NCBI GenBank assembly: GCA_947044365.1
Contig: OX345649.1
Location: 1,358,430-1,422,429, forward strand
Length of the DNA: 64,000 bases
Origin: Petrosia ficiformis
Taxonomy: Eukaryota > Porifera > Demospongiae > Haplosclerida > Petrosiidae
Reading direction: 5' to 3'
In this document: positions 16,301 to 25,829 of the stretch, one piece after another
Numbering within the stretch: the stretch's first letter is position 1
Layout: the number at the start of each line of letters is the position of its first letter
Position numbers and translations under genes: made by a program
Notes under the pieces: model-generated
The model's database searches: none
The model's input: only the letters and a program-made list of their open reading frames with translations
What the model was told of the DNA's origin: nothing

Positions 16301-19300
16301 TCAAACAAAAGCACTGTTGAATCACTTTTGAGTCTGGTAGGACATGATGAGAAAAGTGAAACTATACTAATTGAATCTAGGTATTTTTATTAAATACCAA
16401 TACTGTACTTTTATGTATATAATTTTTATTCCAAAAAGGAAAATGTGGCAGAAAATTCAAGCAATGGACTTATTAGCTGAGCATGTTATAACACCAGATT
16501 CTGATATTCCAACCAAATATGTAAACCTTAGTAAATATTTTGGTGTAAGTCAAAAGTTTATTGATAAATACAAAAATACAGCATCTTTTCATATTATAGC
16601 TTATCAAGAAGATAAACTTTTCTGAAAAAAAGATACTGCAACAAACATTGAGAATGATCCAAGCTATATTGAAAACTCTCCCAGTGTAAGCAAGTCTTAA
16701 ATATTTGTTTTAATGAATACAACAGAATTATTTCTTATCACATAGTACCACGCAACCAAAATGTGAACTCTGCAAACGAGTGTTGAAAGTTCTGGAAATC
16801 CAATACATCCCATGTGCTAAAAACCACATTTACTGCACTGCATGTTTTCAGAATTCCTTTGAGAGTAGAGGTTATCGATGCCCCAACTGTACCACTCCTA
16901 TTCCTCGTCAGAAAGACTTTACTGTTCCAGACACGAAAAGGTAACAAGTGAATTCATGAATAGTAAAATTGATGTGTTGTTTATGAGTTTCTGTGTTCCA
17001 TTGGTGTATGCTAGTAGCCAAAACAAAATAAATAGTTTATGGGCAGCATTAACACAGTATTTTGATATTCATTTGTTGCTATGATCTGTCTGGTATATAT
17101 GACTGATTTACCATGGGGAAGGGGAAAAACGTTCCATGGGATGGCGATTCCATTGTAGTAAAATCCTCAATGTTATCGTATTATTCAAGTTCAAAAGAAC
17201 ACTACTACTATAAAATCAATAATTTTTTAAAATAACACAAAATTTAGAGTGTTATAATATTACCATCATTTAAAATGAATACACTCAAGAGTGTTTCACC
17301 CAGGATAAATATTAAGAGTGGAGGAGTGTGCATCAGAGTAAAGGGTGGGTGCCATGCTTACCCCCTCTGAGGGAAACACTGACACTACACTGTACACTAC
17401 ATTATCATATTTATTCACAGGAAAGAGTATGAACTATTCAAAGAAGTTCAACGTCACTGTCTAGACTTCTTTATGGAAACTGTTTCACAATGCTGTTTCT
17501 CTCCTATTGGTGCTGACAAACCTAACGATGATTTCTTTAAATTTCTCTTGGAAATTGTCACCGATACACAGAATTCTGACTATATAGATTTGTTTCCTAT
17601 TGATGAAGAGTATACACATAGTTGCCCAATAGCACGATCAGTACTACTGCAACTATTACTGGAATACAAGTTAGTAAAGTTCAATTAACATTGCCACAAA
17701 ATATTAGTGCTGTTTTAGCTAACTATAACTAAAACCCATTTTAATAAGCCATTGCAACTCTATAACTAACTAAAATGCTAACTAAAATGAAAAATGGCCA
17801 ATAATGGACACTTTTAATTAGTTGACTGTAATAATCTGACTCTAAATCTGATTTGATAAATAATCAATATAGCATTAAAGAGTAACAGACAGAAAACAGA
17901 GAGGGCTTATATAGCCAGTAACTGGAGACAATAAGACTGAACAGATATGTACAACATACATGAAATGTCTCTTAGTTCACAATGTACAGACTGATTAATA
18001 AAAATAATACTATTGTTCAATTTACTACATCTAAATTTGGAGAAAACTGTCATGTTATAACTTTTTAAAAAAGTAATCATTATTGTCATATTAAAACAAC
18101 ACTAAAATATAATAATTATAATAATTATTCTTCAGTCCTCAAGAAGTGAAGACAAAATTACAAAGTTATCAGGACTACATTAAAAAGACACATGGTAATG
18201 AATATGTTGTAGATGATCAGGAATTAACACTGCTTTGTATCAAGTGTCTAGAGGTAATATAGTGTTGTGAACTGTGATTGTTATCACTATTGTTATGTGT
18301 ACAATTAGTTGTAAAATATTAGTCTCTTTGTCTATAGGTAATATAGTGTGATTGTTATCACTATTGTTATGTATACAATTAGTTGTAAAATATTAGTCTC
18401 TTTGTCTATAGGTAATATAGTGTGATTGTTATCACTATTGTTATGATGTATACAATGAGTTGTAAAATATTAGTCTCTTTATCTATAGGTAATATAGTGT
18501 GATCATTATCACTATTGTTATGTATACAATTAGTTGTAAAATATTACTCTCTTTGTATCAAGTGTCTATAGGTAATATAGTGTGATCATTATCACTATTG
18601 TTATGTATACAATTAGTTGTAAAATATTAGTCTCTTTGTATCAAGTGTCTATAGGTAATATAGTGTGATCATTATCACTATTGTTATGTATACAATTAGT
18701 TGTAAAATATTAGTCTCTTTGTATCAAGTGTCTATAGGTAATATAGTGTGATCATTATCACTATTGTTATGTATACAATTAGTTGTAAAATATTAGTCTC
18801 TTTGTATCAAGTGTCTATAGGTAATATAGTGTGATCATTATCACTATTGTTATGTATACAATTAGTTGTAAAATATTAGTCTCTTTGTATCAAGTGTCTA
18901 TAGGTAATATAGTGTGATCATTATCACTATTGTTATGTATACAATTAGTTGTAAAATATTAGTCTCTTTGTCTTAGGTAATATAGTGTGATTGTTATCAC
19001 TATTGTTATGATGTATACAATGAGTTGTAAAATATTAGTCTCTTTATCTATAAGTAATATAGTGTGATCATTATCACTATTGTTATGTATACAATTAGTT
19101 GTAAAATATTACTCTCTTTGTCTTAGGTAATATAGTGTGGTCATTATCCCTATTGTTATGATGTATACAATGAGTTGTAAAATATTAGTCTCTTTATCTA
19201 TAGGTAATATAGTGTGATCATTATCACTATTGTTATGTATACAATTAGTTGTAAAATATTACTCTCTTTGTCTTAGGTAATATAGTGTGGTCATTATCCC

Positions 19301-22300
19301 TATTGTTATGATGTATACAATTAGTTGTAAAATATTAGTATCTTTATTATTATAGTATTGTTAACATGTCTATCACATTCTATCCATACTGGGTAGTGTA
19401 CAATATTTCTTAATTCTCATTGAAATTATTTTAAACACATCACTACAATACCAAAATATATAGTTTGTCACTTTTAAACATAATATTGTACATGTTATGT
19501 TCTCGCATTCACACACACAGGATAGACTGCACAAGCAAAATGCTCAGTTGTTAGAATTTGATGAAAAGTTGAATATTGTAATTGAGTGTATGAAGAAGTC
19601 GGAGAGTATATTAACTGATGGAGAATTAGTGAGAAAATATGAGGAAACAATACCTGTTGAGTATATGGATTGTATTGCACAAGTTCGTTTTGGGTTATGC
19701 TATGCTGCAAAAATATTCTTCGAATTTTACTGTTTTGAAGAAAAGCAAGAAGCATTATCTCGAGCCACCAAGGAGAATCTTGAGAAACTAAGAGACATCA
19801 CTCAGAAAGTCATTGAAAGAGGAATCTTAAAAGAGCCCCTGGATTTCCTTATAAAGCAGATTGTTAGACAGTATGGATTTCCTTATTTGGACAAGCTTGG
19901 ACAACTTCCTGAGTTTACCGGTTGGCTTGTACCAAAGACAAAGGTGTGTTTAATTATTACTGTACGCACCATTTAATCATAATAATATATCTACACATTA
20001 TAGGGTGGATCTCAAGATATTGATACTTTTGTTATTGTTGGTGAAGATTACACATCTCTTCGTGCAAAATGGGTTCTCTCTCCTGTTCCCATAAACCATA
20101 CTGAAGCTGAAGAGGAACTGAAAGTATGTTACATCATTTTAATGTCTGTGTATGCAAATAAATAATTATCTTTATAACTTGTATAGGCATCTCCTGTTTC
20201 CAAACATATTGCTGCAGTTCTGACTCTATTCAGGAGAATATCCACACAATCATCGCAGAAAGCAGCACATAATGGACAAAATGTATTATTATATATTTCA
20301 CTATTTTAATATTTAATTCCATTACTGCTCATTACATAGGAATTACTGGGGTTAAGAAAAGAATGCCACTTATTCTCAGGAATTAAAGAAAATGTAAGAA
20401 AGTGCTTTATTTAGTCGGACAATTATTATTTACTATCTTTGCAGATTAAGAAGAGTCTGACAACAGAAGGATCTCAAGTAACAGAAGGATCTCAAATAAT
20501 GGAGACTGTACGATTCTCTCCATGGGAAAGAAATGCAGAGAAATCCTTAGCAGCAATTGTAGTTCATTTTGCTACAGTAGTAGCAACAGTATCTGATAAT
20601 AAGATGTTCACTCCTTTCTTTAAAATACTCACTTGTAGTGATGGGATTGAGGTAAATTCATAAATGTTGGAAGCAGCTATAGTATTGATATTCTTATAGA
20701 ACATGTATTGGCCTACCATGCCTGATAATATATTGGATATTGTTATAGCAGCTACAGCTGGAACTACTGATACCTGGTGGAGTAAGTTTTTTTTAACTAT
20801 CTCAATAATAATTATTGCTATTTTAAATCTCATCACTAATTTGTATTTTCTTTTTGTTTCAGAGTGCCCAAATGGACATGATTACTTTGTTAAAAATGTA
20901 TGCTTATTTAAATCTTATATTTCATATATAAATATTATCTTTACTAATTAGTGTGGAAGGCCAGTTGTCGGTGAAGTACAAAAGTGTTTTTGTGGAGCTC
21001 CAATTGGTGGAAAAGCTACACATGTAGCTCGAGAAGACAATATTAAAGTAGCAGACAAGTATGAATGTTTTCTAATTCTAATAATGCGTAATAGGTGTTA
21101 TATACTGCTTTATTCTACAGACCATTGAAGGAAAAGGGGCTCACTAAACAAGGTCATTGTCTTGAGCTTCCTCGAGAAAGATCATCAGTTCCGAGTCCTC
21201 AAAGAGAACTATCACGAATATCAAACTGTTTAATGAGAATTCTTCTTCATTCTGTATGTATTTGGGTAGCTAGTTCAAATGACAAGGTTTGAAAAGCACA
21301 TCAATATCTTCTTTCTATTGTGTATATCTTATTAACAGGATATTTGTGAAAGACTTGCTAGTGTCATAGTTCAAGATAAGCCTGTAGCAGTAGAAGACGT
21401 TTTGCAGTACTTCTGGCAAAATTTAGAGAGAGACTTCCAGGTTCTAAGCCAAGCTACACAACAGAGTTTTGATGATTGTACTCTATTAGTTCACACTTTC
21501 ATACACAAGATTGCAGATCCTAAGGAAGTAAAGATTGGTAAATTACTAATGATTTTGATAAGTAACTAAATAAAATGTATATTAATAGAAACGGACACTA
21601 ACTTACCAACTCGTCAGGCAAGAGAGCACTGGGAAAAACTGTTTGATGAAACATTCATTCAACCATTCACACAGGTATAAATGATTATAATAGTTGTTTA
21701 ATAACATTCTATTCACTCTTAACTTTACATAGGACTTAAATACACTCATAGAAGATGCAAGACGTAAGATTGTTGATGATTGTCATCAAGGTAAGTATCT
21801 CAACAAACTAATGTTTAACTAGAATTAATATTTATACATTCTATCAGACCATCGAGCATTATTTCAAATGATTTATGAAACAGCCAGTATCGAGTCCACT
21901 AACATCACTCCTCATCTCTGGATATATCGTCCACAAATAACCATTGAACATGTAGCTCAGTCCCTTGAGAAAGATACTTCAGTAACTGCTGATCTATCAG
22001 TGCTAAGGGAGTTTTTGAAGAATGTTAGTATTTGAAATATTTCTTTCTTCTCTTACATTTAAATGTACTTCTTGTGTAGGTGAACTTGTTAGTATCATTA
22101 CAGTACCTGCCTGATATTGTAAGACTACAGAGAAGCTTGTATGAAATGTGTCATCATCGAATTGATCAAAATGAAGCTAAATCTACTTTTAAAGATTTTG
22201 TACAAAATCATGTTACAAAAGGTTATTTGTAAAACATAATTATATTAATAATATTATCAGCATTCTTCTTGCAGCACATCAACGTGAGAAGATGATGAAA

Positions 22301-24489
22301 TGGGCTGATAGTTTTTGTTCTGCATGGAACACAGTCAAACAAGAGATAGCAACGCTCGGTATGTTGTCATACATTGATGAGTATCAATTACACTACACTA
22401 TAACTATCTGCAGTGATTGTTCCAGTACCAGCTGAGTATATCTCAATACAAATGACAGTTAATCAACCTCTAGCATTCTTCATTCCTATGAGAAGAAATG
22501 AAGGGATTTGCAGTACAGCACTAACTCACTACTTGGCCATGCTACAGAATAATTTCATTGAGCTGTCATGGAAGAAGTTACATGTTGGATCAATGTGAGA
22601 TATACTTTTTATTCTCTTTATATGATCCAAAATCTTTTCACTTTCATGATGACCTTAAAATTATGATGTGATAATATAGTGTATAGTGTAATGTCATTAT
22701 ACTGTAACTCAATAATGAAGCTGAAAATTGATATAATTATAAAAGAAAATGTAAGGATAATTGCATGGAAATGGTGCAGGTCAAAAGGTTTTTGAAATTA
22801 AGTTGTAAACATTTTTCTGAGGTCAGGATGATTGTGAATGACCTTTATTTTCTTTCTCTAGGCGTACAAAACATCATGTGTCTTTAGAGAAACTTCAAGA
22901 TGGTCAAATCATTGATTTTGAACACCAAATTTCTCATGTTGTATTTTCACACTGCAAATACTCTTTGAAAGCTGGCCGTGGAGCAGATGTGTCGTATGAT
23001 TTCACAGCTTTAGAGAAACATATTTTGGATCGATTTGTTCGTGGAAAGCCTTTCATGACATGTAATGTACCCCTAATGTCGTATCGTAGTGATGTGTTGC
23101 AGGCACAGACTTTCAACAAGATTCGTAAAAGTATACAACAGGTATGGAATTGTGTGAGAAATTATAATAATTATGTTGATATAATTTTATTAACAGACAC
23201 CCATACCACAAAAAGATAAAAATATTATACTTCAAGAGATACAGGACAAACAAGGACTCCAGCATTGTATTGATATTGTTAATGTAGCTTTGGGTTTTGT
23301 TCAGTACAGTAGCTGGAAACACACTGCAATGTTGGATCGGTACATGACAAGTCTGAAAATGCAAAGACTGCTTCCAAACTCTGTAAGTAAATATGGTTAG
23401 GAGGTGTATATGCTAGATATATCACATACTGTGGAGGAGGTTTATGTGGATATAATCCGAGGCCCGTAGGTCTGAGTGGTACATCCACATAAACCTCTGA
23501 ACACCAGCGGGTGGTATATCTGGGATATACACCAACTAGACATGATTTATATAACATATACTATGATTTAACAATTGAATTTTGGATATGCAAAATATAA
23601 CCTACCAACATTAAACAGTTGCCATAGTAGCATAGTAATTATTTATATTATATACTTCATCCTATTATTACATATTGCTACTACACCTACTTTTCAGATT
23701 CAACAGCAATGTCAACTAACTCATATTATTTCTTTATGGAGGATACTGAATGTTGAACAAGCACGACGGATTGCAATTGGTAAAGAGGTATGTGACAATT
23801 AATTGCTTACACCAAATGAAAGTCTCGAGAGCTAGAGTGGCCTAACCCACAAAACAGTAATATACTCATTAAACCACTCTCAGAAACAGATAAAAATTAA
23901 AGAAATAAAAAATATATGGTGTCTTTTTTCTGCAGTATGGAGAACTTCTAGTAGTTCAATTTGAGTTAGCCCAATATGATTCTGAGCCCTTCAAATATAC
24001 TATGGAGTCATTTTATCTCTATACACTAAACTATATCAATTCGTTTTGATTCAGTTAAATCTGTTCATGTGCAGGATCCATTCCCTGATGTTGGACAAGC
24101 ATTCAAGAAACCTCTAGATGAAGAGGAGATTACAAAATTGAATATTGAACTGGGTCCCTATGATATGGATCAGTTTCTAGAGTTCTTTTATGAATTCATT
24201 GTCACACAAGTTAAGAATAGAACTGAAATTGAAGCCGAAGATTGGTAAGTATACAAGCAGAATCTTTATATACGTATATCTTTTATCTCTTATAAATCAA
24301 TTTATATTCTTTCATTCACACTGTAGTCTAGTGGATGCTTATCTTGATGTCTGTGACTACTTTGAGGTGGAAAGGATTCCAAGTTTTGCTGAAAGGTTTC
24401 CACGACAGTTCTCTTTGGAACATGTAACAGCAATATGGAAACATGCTGTCTCATACCAGCAAGAACAAAAAAATAATCAAGAAGTTTAG
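1..24489 (+). CDS. RNF213: RNF213-like giant AAA+ E3 ubiquitin ligase (5' partial, ~70 exons)
   Basis: Large cytosolic ubiquitin ligase with a dynein-like AAA+ core; in vertebrates it acts on lipid droplets, intracellular pathogens and angiogenesis. About 70 exons run from 62-264 to 24327-24489 (stop at 24487-24489), giving about 4,900 codons against about 5,200 in human RNF213, so only the N-terminal part lies upstream. In order one sees the N-arm with LNYFTSQQLLDLQQEL, a UBA-like segment, a P-loop SGMGKS, AAA module GETGCGKT with Walker B LFFDEVN, AAA module GKPGSSKS with VVVLEEIG, a C3HC4 RING, an RZ finger and the C-terminal domain. Family hallmarks include CGIPVIMMGETGCGKT, LRKLVYRVLPLPPS and IVRQYGFPYL. 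Introns are mostly 45-80 bp; the longer ones hold MITEs or a minisatellite. No frameshift or internal stop was seen. Homology is firm; individual exon ends are read by eye. Confidence 0.93.
62..6534 (+). other. RNF213: RNF213 N-terminal arm exons
   Basis: Exons at about 62-264, 318-640, 680-903, 1041-1271, 1386-1575, 1625-1677, 1730-1979, 2033-2131, 2380-2499, 2559-2720, 2778-3113, 3165-3744, 4622-4782, 4840-5054, 5110-5409 and 5675-6534. They encode the mostly helical stalk and linker region. The last exon carries the family segment HLNYFTSQQLLDLQQELG-like at about 5875-5930. At about 6384-6500 it has a UBA-like stretch (EDGYDVNTALKAVEYSKGD) that resembles ubiquitin-associated three-helix folds; the UBA call is inference from the pattern. 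The intron 3745-4621 is the longest here and shows no gene or clear element, only AT-rich sequence. (TA)n microsatellites lie at 908-1016 and 1302-1345. Confidence 0.75.
7764..8015 (+). other. RNF213: RNF213 AAA2-like P-loop exon
   Basis: The exon encodes VVLSTRSGMGKSLRIERM, a Walker A-like motif (GMGKS) in the position of the AAA2 unit just before the catalytic AAA3/AAA4 pair. In mammalian RNF213 this unit is reported to bind nucleotide without being the main hydrolysing site. Assignment as AAA2 follows from order in the protein rather than from a profile search. Neighbouring exons 7331-7469, 7527-7708, 8075-8237, 8292-8398, 8691-8859, 8923-9103, 9161-9276, 9328-9525 (with HPYLFFNQDGHTMTFMG, a family signature) and 9575-9739 complete this part of the motor. 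Confidence 0.6.
9792..10565 (+). other. RNF213: RNF213 catalytic AAA+ module (AAA3)
   Basis: Four exons (about 9792-9909, 9985-10219, 10283-10363, 10432-10565). Walker A is GETGCGKT in CGIPVIMMGETGCGKTRLL. Walker B is VLFFDEVNTTEAIGLIKE with the catalytic D-E pair. A sensor-1-like FAAACNPYK follows, then the family signature LRKLVYRVLPLPPSM. All catalytic residues expected of an active ATPase are present, so the sponge-type protein should hydrolyse ATP here. Confidence 0.88.
10691..11150. mobile_element. hAT-like MITE in RNF213 intron (GATGCACCGATA family)
   Basis: Terminal inverted repeats GAGATGCACCGATA and TTATCGGTGCATCAC bound about 460 bp with no coding capacity. A second copy lies at 28032-28341. 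The RTGCACCGATA end is typical of hAT-type ends known from other animals; no clear 8-bp target duplication was seen. Confidence 0.7.
12073..13574 (+). other. RNF213: RNF213 catalytic AAA+ module (AAA4), largest exon
   Basis: A single 1.5-kb exon encodes Walker A GKPGSSKSLAKSIV, the RNF213-specific FSTTSTLVELFEEA segment, Walker B VSVVVLEEIGLAEDTPGL and the sensor-like FIGISNWALDPAKMNRG. The end (PIALINRLEKHF) is the arginine-bearing part typical of the family. The Walker A with SSKS in place of GKT/S is the normal form in RNF213, not a defect. The acceptor is ...catttag at 12072, the donor gtatac at 13575. Confidence 0.9.
14423..14574. mobile_element. Small MITE with ~44-bp inverted repeats in RNF213 intron
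   Basis: The left arm (GTGATTCTTGAACTTTATA...) is the imperfect reverse complement of the right arm (...TATAAAGTGCAATAATCAC) over about 44 bp, around a short middle. It fills most of the intron 14337-14619. No open frame. Confidence 0.7.
16746..16940 (+). other. RNF213: RNF213 RING finger exon (C3HC4)
   Basis: The exon encodes CELC, then PC-AKN-H-IY-C-TA-C, then CPNC, which is the full set of eight zinc ligands in C3HC4 order. The previous exon must be 16633-16685 read as ILQQTLRMIQAILKTLP so that phase joins into TTQPKCELC. The intron after it (16941-17420) holds a small hAT-like element. In RNF213 the RING is not the only ubiquitylation centre; the RZ finger and the E3 module also matter (family knowledge). 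Confidence 0.9.
17291..17383. mobile_element. hAT-like MITE fragment (CAGTGTTTCCC ends)
   Basis: Short element in the intron after the RING exon, ending GGGAAACACTG and starting with the slightly degraded AGTGTTTCACCC. A cleaner copy is at 40270-40395. Confidence 0.6.
18253..19345 (+). repeat. Minisatellite (74-84 bp unit, ~14 copies) built on an exon-donor junction
   Basis: Fills the intron between exons 18136-18252 and 19521-19942. The longer units contain TTTGTATCAAGTGTCTATAG|GTAATA, nearly the last 18 bases of the preceding exon plus its splice donor (TCTAGAG|GTAATA). Unit starts (GGTAATA) are seen at 18253, 18337, 18411, 18488, 18571, 18654, 18737, 18820, 18903, 18976, 19126, 19203 and 19277. 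The pyrimidine-rich TCTCTTTGTCTATAG just before GTAATA also resembles a 3' splice site. Confidence 0.9.
20700..21059 (+). other. RNF213: RNF213/ZNFX1-type RZ zinc finger
   Basis: Three small exons (20700-20780, 20862-20898, 20952-21059) join to read WWKCPNGHDYFVKN, CGRPVVGEVQKCFCGAPIGG. The C-x4-H ... C ... C-x-C pattern is that of the RZ finger shared by RNF213 and ZNFX1, which in mammals is needed for ubiquitylation of bacterial lipopolysaccharide and for antimicrobial activity. The conserved Cys and His residues are all present, so the transfer chemistry may be ancient. An exon junction splits the domain between the H and the second C. Confidence 0.88.
22637..22856. mobile_element. MITE family B copy abutting a splice acceptor
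   Basis: Begins TTTTCACTTTCATGATGACC and ends GATTGTGAATGACCTTTA, directly before the polypyrimidine tract and acceptor of the exon at 22862. Related copies are at 47738-47982 and 52048-52306. The ends are imperfect inverted repeats (TCATTCACATTCACCATGACC type). Confidence 0.65.
23395..23542. repeat. Palindromic element in RNF213 intron
   Basis: AGGTTTATGTGGAT is followed about 40 bp later by ATCCACATAAACCT, inside weaker outer repeats (AGGTGTATATGCTAGATATA and TATCTGGGATATACACC). Probably a small foldback element. Confidence 0.6.
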
Positions 24490-25583
24490 TTTAGAATTTT
24501 TTCCTAATTTAACTTTGATTTGATTTAATTGTAATGCTGATTTAATTGTAATGCTGATTTAATATAATGCTGACTTAAGTAATTAGTAATTTGACTACTA
24601 ATTTTAATGTATTGCTGATTTTAAATGTACTGCTAATGTTGGTTGATTAATACCATTATGGTGACTTTTACATTTGTAAAATGTTAGAGAGATCTTTCAA
24701 TTATAAATATATAAAGTATACATTTTAGTGAATACTAAACATACTCGGAATGTTTCATCAAAAACATTTATTGTAGAATGTAAGAAATAGAGTAGAGACA
24801 TTTTCGGCCAGAAAGGTGTAGAACTTACTGATTCTGTTTTTGAGAAATTCGTGAACATTAACAATCATTTAGTTCAAAACATGAAAGTATTTCAATGAAA
24901 CCTCAATACTATAATCTATAACAGTAACACCGACTCAGGCAGTAATACTAATAGTAATATCATATTATATTGACTTATGAGGTATTAGTAATAGTAATAT
25001 ATTACATTCACTTGGAAGGTGATAGCAATAGTAATATACTGATTTTTAAAGTAATAGCATTGTAATTGACCACATGTTTGTAATTAAGAAAAGTGTGGAA
25101 ACACTATCTGTGAATTATACAAACTGCTGCAACTTTATAACACAAAGGTTAGAAAGAACCTATTGCAAATGTTCTTTTTATAGTTTGTGATAGCTCACTT
25201 AAAGTGCCCATGTTTAGTTTACTATAAGGTATAGCTGTTGATTAATTATTGGATAAACAGTATAATGATTAGTGATAATTGAGTGAACGAGACATGTGCA
25301 ATAAGTAATCTTACAAACAGGATTAATTTTTCTGATTCAGATAGGGAATTTTGAGCAATTTGAAGTGGATAAAATACAGCTTTGTCCCTCTTCCCAAATT
25401 CTGCTCTCTCCATATGCTAGTAGAATTATGCTGATCATTGCTCAATCTTATATCAACATCATTTGGATTACATTTCAAACAACAGCTTATAAATAAGAAA
25501 AAACAACTAAACTACCGTACTAACTCATGCATTAATTAGTTATTCTGTTCAACACAGTATTACAGGCCTTGAGTGTCCTCACA
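24490..25583. other. Intergenic spacer between convergent RNF213 and AP-beta genes
   Basis: No gene seen. AT-rich, with short direct repeats of GATTTAATTGTAATGCT (24521-24575) and of AGTAATA-rich units (24940-25050). It must hold the 3' UTRs and poly(A) signals of both convergent genes. Confidence 0.6.
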
Positions 25584-25796
25584 TCAATATGTCAGGACTT
25601 TACCAAAAGCTTCTTGTACACCTGGGAGTACATCAAGAGCTTGTGTTTTAAGAGCAACCTTAAGGTATAAAAACTCATATAAATAAATCAATATTTGCTG
25701 GAGATTGAAGAATTGATGAACGGATGTGCTCATCCATTCAGCAATTCTTCAAATGTCTTGCAGGGCCATCCCTATAATTGCTTTCCACAGGGTTTA

Positions 25797-25829
<33 letters not shown>

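Larger units (their letters stand above)
21120..24489 (+). other. RNF213: RNF213 C-terminal domain exons
   Basis: Exons at about 21120-21286, 21340-21537, 21590-21675, 21733-21790, 21848-22023, 22079-22220, 22275-22359, 22413-22597, 22862-23142, 23198-23383, 23698-23788, 24075-24245 and 24327-24489. They encode the helical C-terminal domain (for example THYLAMLQNNFIEL and LQYLPDIVRLQRSLY). The stop codon follows EQKNNQEV. Two introns carry mobile-element remnants: 22598-22861 and 23384-23697. Confidence 0.82.

Noticed and set aside
16371..16625. 84-codon frame taken as one exon
   Set aside because: Family phase requires the exon to begin at about 16440 and end at the donor gtaagt (16545); the downstream part to the TGA is intron, and the next exon is 16633-16685.
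18253..19345. Possible CRISPR-like or centromeric satellite
   Set aside because: Units are contiguous with no spacers, confined to one intron, and explained by the exon donor at 18252.
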